Positions 1-8,121 of a DNA stretch of 64,000 nt are shown piece by piece. The translations under genes were made by a program, and so were the position numbers. Location of the stretch: contig PKRH01000002.1 in assembly GCA_017577565.1 (NCBI GenBank), positions 1 through 64,000 of the forward strand, in the 5' to 3' direction. Position 1 is the stretch's first letter; every line of letters begins with the position of its first letter. This stretch comes from Thermoanaerobacterales bacterium. Lineage in GTDB: Bacteria; Actinomycetota; Acidimicrobiia; Acidimicrobiales; VFJN01. The notes under the pieces were generated by a model, which was not told the DNA's origin, did no database searches, and saw only the letters and a program-made list of their open reading frames with translations.

Positions 1-159
1 GAGGTGGGCGGCGAGCGAGTAGAGCCGGCGCGCCACCATCAGCAGGGGGATGCCGAGCGGCAGCAGGACGATCGTGATCGAGAGCAGGAACCCGACCGCC
101 GCGAGCACCCCCGCCACCAGCCACAGGAGGCCACCGGACACCCAGCGCAGCGGCTTCAC
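1..159 (-). CDS. Membrane protein, N-terminal fragment (cut by window edge)
   Basis: Fifty-three codons run from a GTG at 159 off the left edge of the window. A strong Shine-Dalgarno GGGAGGAGGG lies about 8 nt upstream of the GTG. The peptide starts with a short basic stretch (VKPLRW), followed by a long hydrophobic segment from about residue 9 to 40 and then the positively charged MVARRLY. It is therefore an integral membrane protein with the N-terminus probably in the cytoplasm. The rest of the protein lies outside the window, so no family can be assigned. Confidence 0.65.
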   Translation of the reverse strand, partial: MKPLRWVSGGLLWLVAGVLAAVGFLLSITIVLLPLGIPLLMVARRLYSLAAHL

Positions 160-239
160 GGTCGACCCTCCTCCCGGACGGCGGGCGCCGTCCGGGTGTC
201 GTCTACCCCGTCCGGGCCGGGGGCACTCCCGTGACCCGG

Positions 240-725
240 TCACCCGCCGGCGAGGCGCCGGTCGGCTGCGCGGGCCTCGATGTCGAGGCGGCGGAGCAGG
301 CCGGGCAGGATGCGCCGCTCGGCCGACCCGCCGACCACCGGCACGGCGACGACGAGCTCGCCGTCGATCCGCCGCACCGAGCCGCCGTCGTCGGGGAGGA
401 CCGCCAGGTCGGCCCGCCCGTGGAGGCGGCGGGGGTCGGCGTCGGCCGCGAAGCGCAGGCTGCCCTCGCCGGTCCCCGGGTCGAGCTCGAGGTGCTGGGT
501 CCAGGTCAGCCGGTGCCGGCCGAGGAGGCGGCGAGCCAGCGGGTCGAGGCTCCCGACGAACTCGTAGCGGAGCCGGAGGACCGCCGGCCCCCCGCCGTCG
601 ACGGCCTCGGCCTCCAGCAGGGCGACGTCGGGCAGCTCGAGCTCCCGGTGGAACGCGGGGTCGACGAGCAGCGCCCGCACGGCGTCGGCGGGGGCGGCGA
701 ACCGGTGCTCGGCCTGGAAGCGCAC
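240..725 (-). CDS. DUF2505 family protein (START/SRPBCC-like fold)
   Basis: This 161-residue protein begins MRFQAEHRFAAPADAVRALL, the typical opening of DUF2505 proteins, in which an antiparallel sheet is followed by the 'P(A)xxV' turn of the SRPBCC fold. The length fits the family (about 160). The C-terminal part (GELVVAVPVVGGSAERRILPGL) also matches the family layout of a hydrophobic strand before the last helix. No catalytic residues are known; the family is thought to bind a hydrophobic ligand. It lies 90 bp downstream of the ecm-like gene on the same strand and could be co-transcribed. The GTG start is the first one that preserves the family N-terminus. Confidence 0.8.
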   Translation of the reverse strand: MRFQAEHRFAAPADAVRALLVDPAFHRELELPDVALLEAEAVDGGGPAVLRLRYEFVGSLDPLARRLLGRHRLTWTQHLELDPGTGEGSLRFAADADPRRLHGRADLAVLPDDGGSVRRIDGELVVAVPVVGGSAERRILPGLLRRLDIEARAADRRLAGG

Positions 726-815
726 GGCGCCATCGTCGCAGCCCGGCGGGCGCCGGACGGCGACCGTCGCGCCCCGGGTGCCGTCCGGCGCCGTCGGGTC
801 GGGTCCGGCCGGCGC

Positions 816-2795
816 TCAGCCGCCCCGGTGGGCGACGGCCAGGTCGACGATCTCGTCCATGATCCGGGCCAGCTCGAAGTCCTTCGGCGTGTAGACGGCC
901 GCCACGCCGGCCTCGGTCAGCGCCCGGCGGTCCTCCTCGGGGATGATCCCGCCGGCCACGACCGGTGCCTGGACCCCCTGCTCCCGCACGAGGCGCACGA
1001 CGGTCGGGACGAGGTCGAGGTGGGACCCCGACAGGATCGACAGGCCGATGACGTCGACGTCCTCCTCGACGGCCACCGCCGCGATCTGCTCGGGCGCCAG
1101 CCGGATGCCCTGGTAGATGACCTCGAGGCCGGCGTCCCGGGCAGCGACGGCGATCTGCTCGGCGCCGTTGGAGTGGCCGTCCAGGCCCGGCTTGGCGACG
1201 AGCAGGCGGGGCGGCCCGCCGGGCAGCGACCGCACCCGCTCGGCGACCCGGCGCAGCCCCTCGGAGCCGCCGCCGGCCCCGACGGCCGCGGCCACGCCGG
1301 TGGGGGCCCGGTACTCGCCGAACACCTCCCGCAGCACGCCGGCCCACTCGCCGGTCGTGCCGCCGGCGTGGGCCAGGGCGATGGTCGCCGGCATGATGTT
1401 CTCGCCGGTCTCGGCGACCCGGCGCAGCTCGTCGAGCGACCGCTTGACGGCGTCGTCGTCGCGCTGCTCGCGCCACCGCCGGACGTCCGCGATCATCTCG
1501 GCCTCCACCGCCGGGTCGACCTTGAGGATGTGGCCGCCCTCGCCGGCCGAGGCGGTGAGGGGCGACGGCTCGGTCTCGGTGAACCGGTTGAGCCCGACGA
1601 CGGTGATCTCGCCGTGCTCGATGCGCCGGACCCGCTCGGCGTGGCTGCGCACCAGCCGGCCCTTCAGCTCGTCGATGGCCTCGAAGGCGCCGCCCATGGC
1701 CAGGACGTCCTCGAGCTCGGCGGTGGCGGCGTCGACCAGCTCGGCGGTCAGGCCCTCGACGACGCGGGAGCCCTCGAACAGGTCGGGGTACTCGAGCAGG
1801 TCGGTCTCGTAGGCGAGCACCTGCTGCATCCGCAGCGCCCACTGCTGGTCCCACGGGCGGGGCAGGCCGAGCGCCTCGTTCCAGGCCGGCAGCTGGATCG
1901 ACCGGGCCCGGGCGTCGCGGCTGAGCGTCACCCCGAGCATCTCCAGCACGATGCGCTGCACGTTGTTCTCGGGCTGGGCCTCGGTCAGCCCCAGGCTGTT
2001 GACCTGCACGCCGTAGCGGAAGCGCAGGGCCTTGGGGTCGGTGACGCCGTAGCGCTCGCGGCCGATCCGCTCCCACATCCGGGTGAAGGCCCGCATCTTG
2101 CAGGTCTCCTCGACGAACCGGATGCCCGAGTTGACGAAGAAGCTGATCGAGCCGAACACCTGCGGGAACCGGTCGGGGTCGACCTGCCCCGACTCCCGCA
2201 CCGCGTCGAGCACGCCGATGGCGGTCGCCAGGCTGTAGGCGATCTCCTGCACCGGCGTCGCGCCCGCCTCCTGCAGGTGGTACGAGCAGACGTTGATCGG
2301 GTTCCACTTGGGGATCCGCTCGGCGCAGAACGCCACCATGTCGACGATCAGCCGGCGGGAGGGCTGCGGCGGGAAGATGTAGGTGCCGCGGGACAGGTAC
2401 TCCTTGACGATGTCGTTCTGGGTGGTGCCCCGCAGCTTCTCCGAGGGGACGCCCTGCAGCTCGGCGTTGGCCACGTAGAGGCCGAGCAGCCACGCGGCGG
2501 TGGCGTTGATCGTCATCGAGGTGTTCATCTCGGCCGGCGGGATGCCGTCGAGCAGCTCCTGCATGTGGCCGAGGTGGGCCACCGGGACGCCGACCTTGCC
2601 GACCTCGCCCCGGGCCAGCGGGTGGTCGGGGTCGTAGCCGGTCTGGGTCGGCAGGTCGAAGGCGATCGACAGGCCGGTCTGCCCCTTCGCCAGGTTGCGG
2701 CGGTAGAGCTCGTTGCTCGCCTTGGCGGTCGAGTGGCCCGAGTAGGTCCGCATCAGCCAGGGGCGATCGGGCTCGGGCAGTCTCACCTCGGTCAT
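816..2795 (-). CDS. ecm: Ethylmalonyl-CoA mutase-like B12-dependent mutase (MeaA/Ecm type)
   Basis: The 659-residue protein combines a mutase TIM barrel (about 10-490) and a C-terminal cobalamin-binding domain (about 528-655) in one chain. The B12 'base-off/His-on' signature D-x-H-x-x-G is at 539-544 with His541 as cobalt ligand. The N-terminal run RTYSGHSTAKASN (16-28) and the stretch QGVPSEKLRGTTQNDIVKEY are those of MeaA/Ecm rather than of methylmalonyl-CoA mutase (RxYAGFSTA). Ecm converts (2R)-ethylmalonyl-CoA to methylsuccinyl-CoA in the acetyl-CoA-assimilating ethylmalonyl-CoA pathway. A 3-hydroxybutyryl-CoA dehydrogenase sits 1.7 kb away, which fits, but the diagnostic reductase Ccr is not in the window. 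Substrate choice is inferred from similarity. Confidence 0.85.
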   Translation of the reverse strand: MTEVRLPEPDRPWLMRTYSGHSTAKASNELYRRNLAKGQTGLSIAFDLPTQTGYDPDHPLARGEVGKVGVPVAHLGHMQELLDGIPPAEMNTSMTINATAAWLLGLYVANAELQGVPSEKLRGTTQNDIVKEYLSRGTYIFPPQPSRRLIVDMVAFCAERIPKWNPINVCSYHLQEAGATPVQEIAYSLATAIGVLDAVRESGQVDPDRFPQVFGSISFFVNSGIRFVEETCKMRAFTRMWERIGRERYGVTDPKALRFRYGVQVNSLGLTEAQPENNVQRIVLEMLGVTLSRDARARSIQLPAWNEALGLPRPWDQQWALRMQQVLAYETDLLEYPDLFEGSRVVEGLTAELVDAATAELEDVLAMGGAFEAIDELKGRLVRSHAERVRRIEHGEITVVGLNRFTETEPSPLTASAGEGGHILKVDPAVEAEMIADVRRWREQRDDDAVKRSLDELRRVAETGENIMPATIALAHAGGTTGEWAGVLREVFGEYRAPTGVAAAVGAGGGSEGLRRVAERVRSLPGGPPRLLVAKPGLDGHSNGAEQIAVAARDAGLEVIYQGIRLAPEQIAAVAVEEDVDVIGLSILSGSHLDLVPTVVRLVREQGVQAPVVAGGIIPEEDRRALTEAGVAAVYTPKDFELARIMDEIVDLAVAHRGG

Positions 2796-2875
2796 GCCCC
2801 CATCGTCCCCCGACCTACCCGCGGGTCACAACCGAGCGGACCACCGGCGGCCGGTCCGGGGCGGGGTGCCGGCCG

Positions 2876-3586
2876 TCACCCGGCGAAGGCCGGCGGCGGG
2901 TCCAGCTCGACGGCCCGGGCGACCATCTCCAGGTAGGTGGCGCGGGGGACCTCGACCGCGCCCAGCGACGCGAGGTGCGGCGTGCACCACTGCACGTCGA
3001 GGACCCGTCCCTCGACGCCGCCCTCCCGGAGCAGCTCGACGAGGCCGACGAGGGCCACCTTCGAGGCGTCGGTCCGCCGGTGGAACATCGACTCGCCGGC
3101 GAACAGCCCGCCGATGGCCACGCCGTAGAGCCCCCCGGCGAGGACCGGCTCGCCGTGGTCGCCGTCCCGGCCGTCGCCCTCCCCGGGCACCGTCCACGCC
3201 TCGACCGAGTGCGCCCAGCCCAGGCGGTGGAGGCGGCGGTAGGCGGCCCGGACCTCGGGCGTGATCCACCCGTGGGGCCGGCGGGGGTCGGCGCAGGCGT
3301 CGATGACCTCGTCGAAGGCCGTGTCGACCCGGATCTCGAACCGCCGCAGGCTCCGGCGCAGCGACCGCGACACCCGCAGGCCGTCGAGCGGGATGATCCC
3401 CCGCGGGTCGGGCGACCACCAGCCGAGCGGGCCCCGGCCGCCCAGCGGCATCGGGAACAGGCCCCGCCGGTAGGCGGCGAGGATCGTGCCCGCCTCGAGG
3501 TCGGCGCCCACCCCGACCAGCCCGTCCTCGTCGGCGCTGTCGGCCGGGGGGAACGCCCAGCGCGGCGGCGGGGGTTCGACGGGCAT
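2876..3586 (-). CDS. aat: Leucyl/phenylalanyl-tRNA--protein transferase
   Basis: This 236-residue enzyme transfers Leu or Phe from aminoacyl-tRNA to N-terminal Arg/Lys of proteins, marking them for ClpS/ClpAP in the N-degron pathway. All family blocks are present in order: RRGLFPM (39-45), GWWSPDPRGIIPL, the GWITPEV block, GLYGVAIGGLFAGESMFHR, DASKVALVGL and the terminal DVQWCTPHLASLGA. The usual length is about 230. The ATG at 3586 has a TACGAT box 9 nt upstream, suggesting a leaderless or near-leaderless transcript. Nothing is missing. Confidence 0.95.
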   Translation of the reverse strand: MPVEPPPPRWAFPPADSADEDGLVGVGADLEAGTILAAYRRGLFPMPLGGRGPLGWWSPDPRGIIPLDGLRVSRSLRRSLRRFEIRVDTAFDEVIDACADPRRPHGWITPEVRAAYRRLHRLGWAHSVEAWTVPGEGDGRDGDHGEPVLAGGLYGVAIGGLFAGESMFHRRTDASKVALVGLVELLREGGVEGRVLDVQWCTPHLASLGAVEVPRATYLEMVARAVELDPPPAFAG

Positions 3587-3611
3587 GGGGCTGCGATCGT
3601 ACCGGCCGCCC

Positions 3612-4355
3612 TCAGGGTCGCAGCCCGAGGTCGCGGGCGACGCGGGTGCCCACGGCGACGGTCGCCCGCCGGTTGAGGTAGCCGGCGGCGACGGCCCCGG
3701 TGAACGCCGGGCCGAGGGCCGAGAGGTTGCGGGTGAACCGCCGGCGCAGCAGCGCGCGCAGGCGCCGGCGGCCGGCGGGCCCGAGCGCGTCGCCCCGGAC
3801 GTCGGCCCCGCCGCCGGGCGCGGCCCGGCCCGACATCCACGAGGCGATCGCCGCCTCGGTGGCCCGGCGCGGCCCGCCGGGCAGGGGCCGGCCGGCCAGC
3901 TGGTGCAGCTCGGCGACCAGCTTCACCTCGGTGGCCACGACCAGCGCCGTGGCCGCCGCCAGCTCGAACGGCACGAGCACCATGCCGGCGAGCGACACCT
4001 CCTGGGCGGTGACGAGGCCGCCGGTCGCGGCGGCGATCCCGCCGGAGACCCGGCCCGCGGCCCGGACGACCGAGCGGGCCAGCGCGTCGCCGGTGCGGCC
4101 GCCGTGGTGGGCCGAGAGCGTCTCGGCGTCCCGGACCGGCAGCCGGGGCGCGACGTCGAGGACGGTCTCGGCGAGCCACCGCCCGCTGGCGACGGCGCCC
4201 CGGCCGGCCCGGCGGGCCGAGGCGGCGAGGGCGGTGATCTGCGCCCGGCGGCGCTCGTCCGCGCCGGCCTCGCCGCCGGGCTCGGGGTCGCCGTCCGGCC
4301 CGGCACCGGACCGGGCCGCACGGTCGAGGAAGGTCGGGACGGGCAGGCGGGGCAT
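3612..4355 (-). CDS. Conserved membrane-associated protein, possibly EcsC-like
   Basis: The 247-residue product has an Arg/Ala-rich N-terminal third, then two Gly/Ala-rich amphipathic or membrane-embedded stretches (SGGIAAATGGLVTAQEVSLAG and VPFELAAATALVVATEV, about 105-145). It ends with GPAFTGAVAAGYLNRRATVAVG (about 215-235), a glycine-rich tail with 'NRRAT' resembling EcsC-family C-termini. The function of EcsC proteins is unclear (linked to ABC exporter activity in Bacillus). The assignment is tentative. It lies 25 bp upstream of aat on the same strand and is probably co-transcribed. Confidence 0.6.
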   Translation of the reverse strand: MPRLPVPTFLDRAARSGAGPDGDPEPGGEAGADERRRAQITALAASARRAGRGAVASGRWLAETVLDVAPRLPVRDAETLSAHHGGRTGDALARSVVRAAGRVSGGIAAATGGLVTAQEVSLAGMVLVPFELAAATALVVATEVKLVAELHQLAGRPLPGGPRRATEAAIASWMSGRAAPGGGADVRGDALGPAGRRRLRALLRRRFTRNLSALGPAFTGAVAAGYLNRRATVAVGTRVARDLGLRP

Positions 4356-4408
4356 CCACCCGAGTGTGGCGCGGCCACCCGGGCCGGGGCGCCCCGGCCG
4401 GGGGACGG

Positions 4409-4453
4409 CGGCGTCGCGGGCGGGCGACGCCGTGGCACCCGCCCGCGACGCCG
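4409..4453 (-). terminator. 16-bp GC hairpin ending the hydroxybutyryl-CoA dehydrogenase gene
   Basis: Positions 4409-4424 and 4438-4453 are perfect reverse complements (16 bp) with a 13-nt loop, placed 6 nt past the stop codon of the gene read on the minus strand. There is no U-tract, as is common for actinobacterial terminators. A second GC palindrome lies just beyond, near 4383-4400. Confidence 0.7.
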
Positions 4454-4458
4454 GCCCG

Positions 4459-5310
4459 TCAGCTGTAGTCGTAGAAGCCCTTGCCCGACTTCCGCCCCAG
4501 GTGGCCGGCCGACACCATGCGGCGCAGCAGCGGGACCGGCGCGTAGTTCGGGTCGCGGAACTCCTCGTAGAGCGCGTCGAGGATGGCGACCGACGTGTCG
4601 AGGCCCACGAGGTCGAGCAGGGCCAGCGGCCCCATCGGGAAGTTGCAGCCGCCCTGCATGGCCGCGTCGATGTCGTCGCGGCTGGCGGTGCCGTTCTCGA
4701 GCATCCGCACCGCGTTGTTGAGGTAGGGGAAGAGGAGGGCGTTGACGATGAACCCGGCCCGGTCCTCGACGACGACCGGGTTCTTGCCGCAGGCCTCGGC
4801 GAAGGCGACGGCCTCGGCCACCGTCTCCTCGCTCGACACCAGCGTGCGCACGACCTCGACGAGCTTCATCGCCGGGGCCGGGTTGAAGAAGTGGACCCCC
4901 ACCACCCGCTCGGGGCGGGACGTCTGGGTCGCCATCTCGATCACCGGGAGCGTCGAGGTGTTGGTGGCGAGGATGGCGCCCTCGCGCACGATGCGGTCGA
5001 GCTCGGCGAAGAGCTGCTTCTTCACCTCGAGGTCCTCGACCACCGACTCGACGACCATGTCGCAGTCGGCCAGCGCCTCCAGGTCGGCGGTGGCGGTGAC
5101 CCGGTCGCGGACCGCCGCGGCCGCGGCCTCGTCGAGCTTGCCCTTGCTGACCTGCTTCTCCAGGGACTTGCCCAGGGAGGCCAGCATGGCGTCGGCGGTC
5201 TCCTGCTTGCGGGACCGCAGCACCACCGTGACGCCCGCCTTGGCGGCGACCTCCGCGATGCCGGATCCCATGATCCCCGATCCGACGATGCCCAGTCGTT
5301 CGATTGCCAT
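4459..5310 (-). CDS. hbd: 3-hydroxybutyryl-CoA dehydrogenase
   Basis: The 283-residue protein has an N-terminal Rossmann fold with GIVGSGIMGSGIAEVAA (7-23), then the NTSTLPV segment and VGVHFFNPAP with the catalytic His, and Glu in the MKLVEVV block. The C-terminal dimerisation domain contains DRAGFIVNALLFPYLN and ends GRKSGKGFYDYS, the family's terminal signature. It oxidises or reduces (S)-3-hydroxybutyryl-CoA with NAD(P). It is a stand-alone dehydrogenase without a hydratase domain. With the ecm-like gene nearby it could act in the C4-CoA branch feeding ethylmalonyl-CoA, or in fatty acid or PHB turnover. The ATG start has TAGCCT 6 nt upstream. Confidence 0.93.
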   Translation of the reverse strand: MAIERLGIVGSGIMGSGIAEVAAKAGVTVVLRSRKQETADAMLASLGKSLEKQVSKGKLDEAAAAAVRDRVTATADLEALADCDMVVESVVEDLEVKKQLFAELDRIVREGAILATNTSTLPVIEMATQTSRPERVVGVHFFNPAPAMKLVEVVRTLVSSEETVAEAVAFAEACGKNPVVVEDRAGFIVNALLFPYLNNAVRMLENGTASRDDIDAAMQGGCNFPMGPLALLDLVGLDTSVAILDALYEEFRDPNYAPVPLLRRMVSAGHLGRKSGKGFYDYS

Positions 5311-5316
5311 CGAACG

Positions 5317-5322
5317 AGGCTA
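5317..5322 (-). promoter_or_regulatory. -10 box (TAGCCT) for hbd, leaderless spacing
   Basis: On the minus strand TAGCCT ends 6 nt before the ATG at 5310. A TAnnnT box about 7 nt from the transcription start would place that start at the A of the ATG. Confidence 0.55.
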
Positions 5323-5391
5323 CTGACGGTAAGTCGGACGGCGCCAACGCTCCGTGCCCGTGCATGCGCCCCGGGAGGGCGCGCCGCTCGC

Positions 5392-5397
5392 TAGCGT
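5392..5397 (+). promoter_or_regulatory. -10 box (TAGCGT) upstream of the S51-like gene
   Basis: TAGCGT lies 9 nt before the ATG at 5407, which fits a leaderless or nearly leaderless transcript. No Shine-Dalgarno is visible in front of this gene. Confidence 0.5.
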
Positions 5398-5406
5398 CGG
5401 GGCCCG

Positions 5407-6072
5407 ATGAGCGGACCCCTGGCCCTCGTGGGCGGCGGCGAGTGGCGCGACGGCTGCGACTTCGACCGCGACCTGCTGGCGGCCAGCGCGGGCGACGAGG
5501 TCGTCGTGCTGCCCACGGCGGCCGCCTACGAGCACCCCGAGCTGGTGGTCCGGCGGGCGACCGAGTGGTTCGCGGCCGCGGGCGCCACCGTGCGGCCGGT
5601 GCACGCCGTCGACCGGGCCGGCGCCCACGACGAGGGCAACGTGGCCGCCGTGCGGGACGCCGCCTTCGTCTACCTCGCCGACGGGTCGCCCATGCACCTG
5701 CGGTCGGTGCTGCTGCACAGCCCGCTGTGGGACGCCCTCGTCGCCGCCTGGCAGGGCGGCGCCGTGCTGGCCGCCTCGGGCGCCGGCGCCACCGTGCTGT
5801 GCGACCCGGCCGTCGACCCCCGGGGCGGCGCCTTCACCGTGGGCCTCGGGCTGCTGCGGGGCATCGCCGTCGTGGCCCGGGCCGACACCTGGTCCGAGGA
5901 CAAGCTGCACCGCACCCTGCAGCTCACCCCGCCCGGCGTGCCGCTGGTCGAGATCGACGAGCGCACCGCGCTCATCCGCGAGCCCGACGGCACCTGGCGG
6001 TCCGGGGGCGCCGGCACGGTCAGCGTCTGGGTCGACGGGCGCGAGGCCGGCCTCGACGCCCTGCCCGCCTGA
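5407..6072 (+). CDS. Peptidase S51/cyanophycinase-fold protein lacking the catalytic Ser
   Basis: The 221-residue protein has the class I glutamine-amidotransferase-like fold of S51 peptidases and cyanophycinases: LALVGGGEW (5-13), VVVLPTAAAYEHPE, and the FVYLADGSPMHLRSVLLHS block. The nucleophile elbow should read x-(S)-S-A-G-A; here it is S124-G125-A126-G127-A128, so the catalytic Ser position is Gly. The substrate-side GG(G/N) before SPMHL is AD, and the segment VVARADTW carries Ala-Arg where active relatives have a Pro-His. It is therefore likely a non-peptidase relative or a binding protein. The DNA reads cleanly through the region with no frameshift. Substrate unknown. Confidence 0.75.
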   Translation: MSGPLALVGGGEWRDGCDFDRDLLAASAGDEVVVLPTAAAYEHPELVVRRATEWFAAAGATVRPVHAVDRAGAHDEGNVAAVRDAAFVYLADGSPMHLRSVLLHSPLWDALVAAWQGGAVLAASGAGATVLCDPAVDPRGGAFTVGLGLLRGIAVVARADTWSEDKLHRTLQLTPPGVPLVEIDERTALIREPDGTWRSGGAGTVSVWVDGREAGLDALPA

Positions 6073-6192
6073 CGGGCCCCGGCCGCGTCCGCCGGCCCGG
6101 ACCGCCCGACCCCCTGGGGACGTGGGGCTCTTCCCGCCACGGGCGAGTGGTCCTACAGTCGACCTCGGCGGGCTCGGCCCCGAGGAGGCACC

Positions 6193-7233
6193 ATGCGTGC
6201 GGTCGTCTACCACGGTCCCGGTCGGAAGGCCTGGGAGGAGGTCCCGGACCCCACCCTCCAGGACGACACCGACGCCATCGTGCGGGTCGACGCCGTGACC
6301 ATCTGCGGCACCGACCTCCACATCCTGAAGGGGGACGTGCCCGCCGTGACCGACGGGCGCATCCTCGGCCACGAGGCCGTGGGCACCGTCCAGCAGGTCG
6401 GGCCCGGCGTGCGGGACGTGCAGGTCGGCGACAAGGTGCTCGTGTCCTGCATCAGCTCGTGCGGCACCTGCCGCTACTGCCGGCAGGGCGCCTACGGCCA
6501 GTGCCTGAACGGCGGCGGCTGGATCCTCGGCCACAAGATCGACGGCACCCAGGCCGAGTACGTGCGGGTCCCGTTCGCCGACACCTCCACCTACAAGGCG
6601 CCGGAGGGCGTCGGCGACGAGCAGCTGCTCATGCTCGCCGACATCCTCCCCACCGGCTTCGAGGTCGGCGTCCTGAACGGCCGGGTCCAGCCGGGTGACG
6701 TCGTCGTGGTCGTCGGCGCGGGCCCGATCGGGCTCGCGGCGATCACCGGCGCCCGCCTCTACAGCCCGTCCCACGTCGTGGCCGTCGACCTGGCCGACAG
6801 CCGCCTGGAGGCCGCCAAGGCGTTCGGCGCCGACGTCACCGTCAACAACGGCCGGGAGGACCCCTGGGAGGTCGTCGCCGGGCTGACCGACGGGCTGGGC
6901 GCCGACGTGGCCATGGAGGCCGTCGGCGTCCCGCCGACCTTCGAGCTCGCCGCCCGGCTCATCCGGCCGGGCGGCCGGGTGGCCAACATCGGCGTCCACG
7001 GCGAGCCCGTCGCCCTCCACCTGGAGGAGCTCTGGATCCGCAACGTCACCGTGACGACGGGGCTGGTCGACACCTACTCGACGCCGATGCTCCTGCGGCT
7101 CCTCGCCGGCCACCAGCTCGACGCCGGTCGGTTCGTCACCCACCGGTTCGCCATGGACGAGTTCATGGAGGCCTACGACACCTTCGAGCGGGCCGGCGAC
7201 ACCGGGGCGCTCAAGGTCGTGCTCACCCCGTGA
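6193..7233 (+). CDS. Zinc-dependent alcohol dehydrogenase (MDR family)
   Basis: The 346-residue protein has the MDR zinc ADH layout. Catalytic zinc ligands are Cys38 (TICGTD) and His60-Glu61 (GHEAVG). Structural zinc cysteines are Cys90, Cys93, Cys96 and Cys104. The Rossmann nucleotide motif VVGAGPIGLAA is at about 173-183, followed by the acidic VAVDL that prefers NAD. Best overall resemblance is to actinobacterial alcohol/formaldehyde-type dehydrogenases with the WILGHKIDGTQAEYVRVP segment. The start ATG has a clear GAGGAGG 6 nt upstream, and a TACAGT box lies about 35 nt upstream. Substrate not determinable from sequence. Confidence 0.9.
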   Translation: MRAVVYHGPGRKAWEEVPDPTLQDDTDAIVRVDAVTICGTDLHILKGDVPAVTDGRILGHEAVGTVQQVGPGVRDVQVGDKVLVSCISSCGTCRYCRQGAYGQCLNGGGWILGHKIDGTQAEYVRVPFADTSTYKAPEGVGDEQLLMLADILPTGFEVGVLNGRVQPGDVVVVVGAGPIGLAAITGARLYSPSHVVAVDLADSRLEAAKAFGADVTVNNGREDPWEVVAGLTDGLGADVAMEAVGVPPTFELAARLIRPGGRVANIGVHGEPVALHLEELWIRNVTVTTGLVDTYSTPMLLRLLAGHQLDAGRFVTHRFAMDEFMEAYDTFERAGDTGALKVVLTP

Positions 7234-7239
7234 CCCCGT

Positions 7240-7268
7240 GGCCGGCCGCGGTCCGCCCGCGGCCGGCC
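7240..7268. terminator. Bidirectional hairpin between convergent genes
   Basis: Positions 7240-7251 and 7257-7268 form a perfect 12-bp GC stem with a 5-nt loop between the stops of the ADH gene (+) and the FKBP gene (-). It can serve both. Confidence 0.65.
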
Positions 7269-7278
7269 CCACCGGCGC

Positions 7279-7965
7279 TCAGCCGCCGGCGCGCCGGATG
7301 TCGACGACGTCGACGTCGAAGGCCAGCGGGGCGTCCGGCGGGATCGTGCCCCTGCCCTCCGCGCCGTAGGCCTTCTCGGACCCGATGAGCAGGTGCCGGC
7401 GCTCGCCGATCCTGGCCCCGACGAGGCCCTCGTCCCACCCCTGGATCACGGTGCCCGCACCAAGCGTCACCTCGAAGGGGTCGCCGCCCCAGGACGAGTC
7501 GAACTCGGTGCCGTCCTCGAGCACCCCCACGTAGTGGACGACGACGGTGTCGCCGACGGCGGCGCCCTCGCCCTCGCCCTCGATGAGGGTGGTCACCTCG
7601 AGCGCGTCGGGCGGGGTGTCCTCCGGCGGCGGCTGGGGGATCGGTGGGATGCGGTCGATGATCTCGGCGGCGAGCTCGGGGTTGCTGTAGGCCGAGGGCG
7701 GGGTCGTGGAGGAGGTCGTCGTCGGCGCCGTCGTGGAGGTCGTCGTCGTGTCCTCGGACGTGTCCTCGGTCGCGCCCTCGGCGTCGTCGCCCCCGTCGTC
7801 ACCCATGAGCGTCGAGACCAGGAACAGCACGGCGAGCACGACGACCGAGCCGATCACGATGCGCACGAGGGCCCGGCGACGCCTCGCGCGCTTCGCGGCG
7901 GCCGCCTCGGCCAGCGCCTTCTCGATCCGTGCGGCCTTCTGACGCTCTCGCTTGGCGGTACCCAC
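7279..7965 (-). CDS. Membrane-anchored FKBP-type peptidyl-prolyl isomerase
   Basis: The 228-residue protein begins with a highly basic cytoplasmic segment (KRERQKAARIEK, RARRRR), then one transmembrane helix at about 34-53. A Thr/Ser-rich low-complexity linker (about 65-90) follows, and a C-terminal FKBP domain (about 125-228) carries VHYVGVLEDGTEFDSSW, the VIQGWDEGL motif and IGSEKAYG. The isomerase domain would face the outside and assist folding of secreted proteins. The GTG start at 7965 carries TAGCCT 9 nt upstream. Topology is inferred from the positive-inside rule. Confidence 0.9.
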   Translation of the reverse strand: MGTAKRERQKAARIEKALAEAAAAKRARRRRALVRIVIGSVVVLAVLFLVSTLMGDDGGDDAEGATEDTSEDTTTTSTTAPTTTSSTTPPSAYSNPELAAEIIDRIPPIPQPPPEDTPPDALEVTTLIEGEGEGAAVGDTVVVHYVGVLEDGTEFDSSWGGDPFEVTLGAGTVIQGWDEGLVGARIGERRHLLIGSEKAYGAEGRGTIPPDAPLAFDVDVVDIRRAGG

Positions 7966-7974
7966 GAGGGGGCG

Positions 7975-7980
7975 AGGCTA
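7975..7980 (-). promoter_or_regulatory. -10 box (TAGCCT) for the FKBP gene
   Basis: On the minus strand TAGCCT ends 9 nt before the GTG at 7965. It belongs to the recurrent TAnnnT-before-start pattern of this window. Confidence 0.5.
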
Positions 7981-8121
7981 GCGACAGCCGCTCCACCAGG
8001 GCACTCCGGCCGACCCCCTCACCACGCGAGCGGGTCCGGACTGCACTCTTCGGGGTCACACGTGCGACAATGCGTGGCTGAGGCGGTTCCACGTGACCTC
8101 TCCCCACCACGAGAACCACAC

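Noticed and set aside
231-2936. A 901-codon open frame on the plus strand
   Set aside because: It is antisense to the ecm-like and DUF2505 genes and is Gly/Ala/Arg-rich with no family match, a typical GC-rich shadow frame.
2815-4359. 514-codon minus-strand frame across aat and the next gene
   Set aside because: Frame differs from the true aat frame and consists of Arg/Pro/Gly runs; aat itself is complete at 2876-3586.
7393-8121. Long upstream extension of the BldD-like frame
   Set aside because: It is antisense to the FKBP gene; BldD-type proteins start at ATG 8122.
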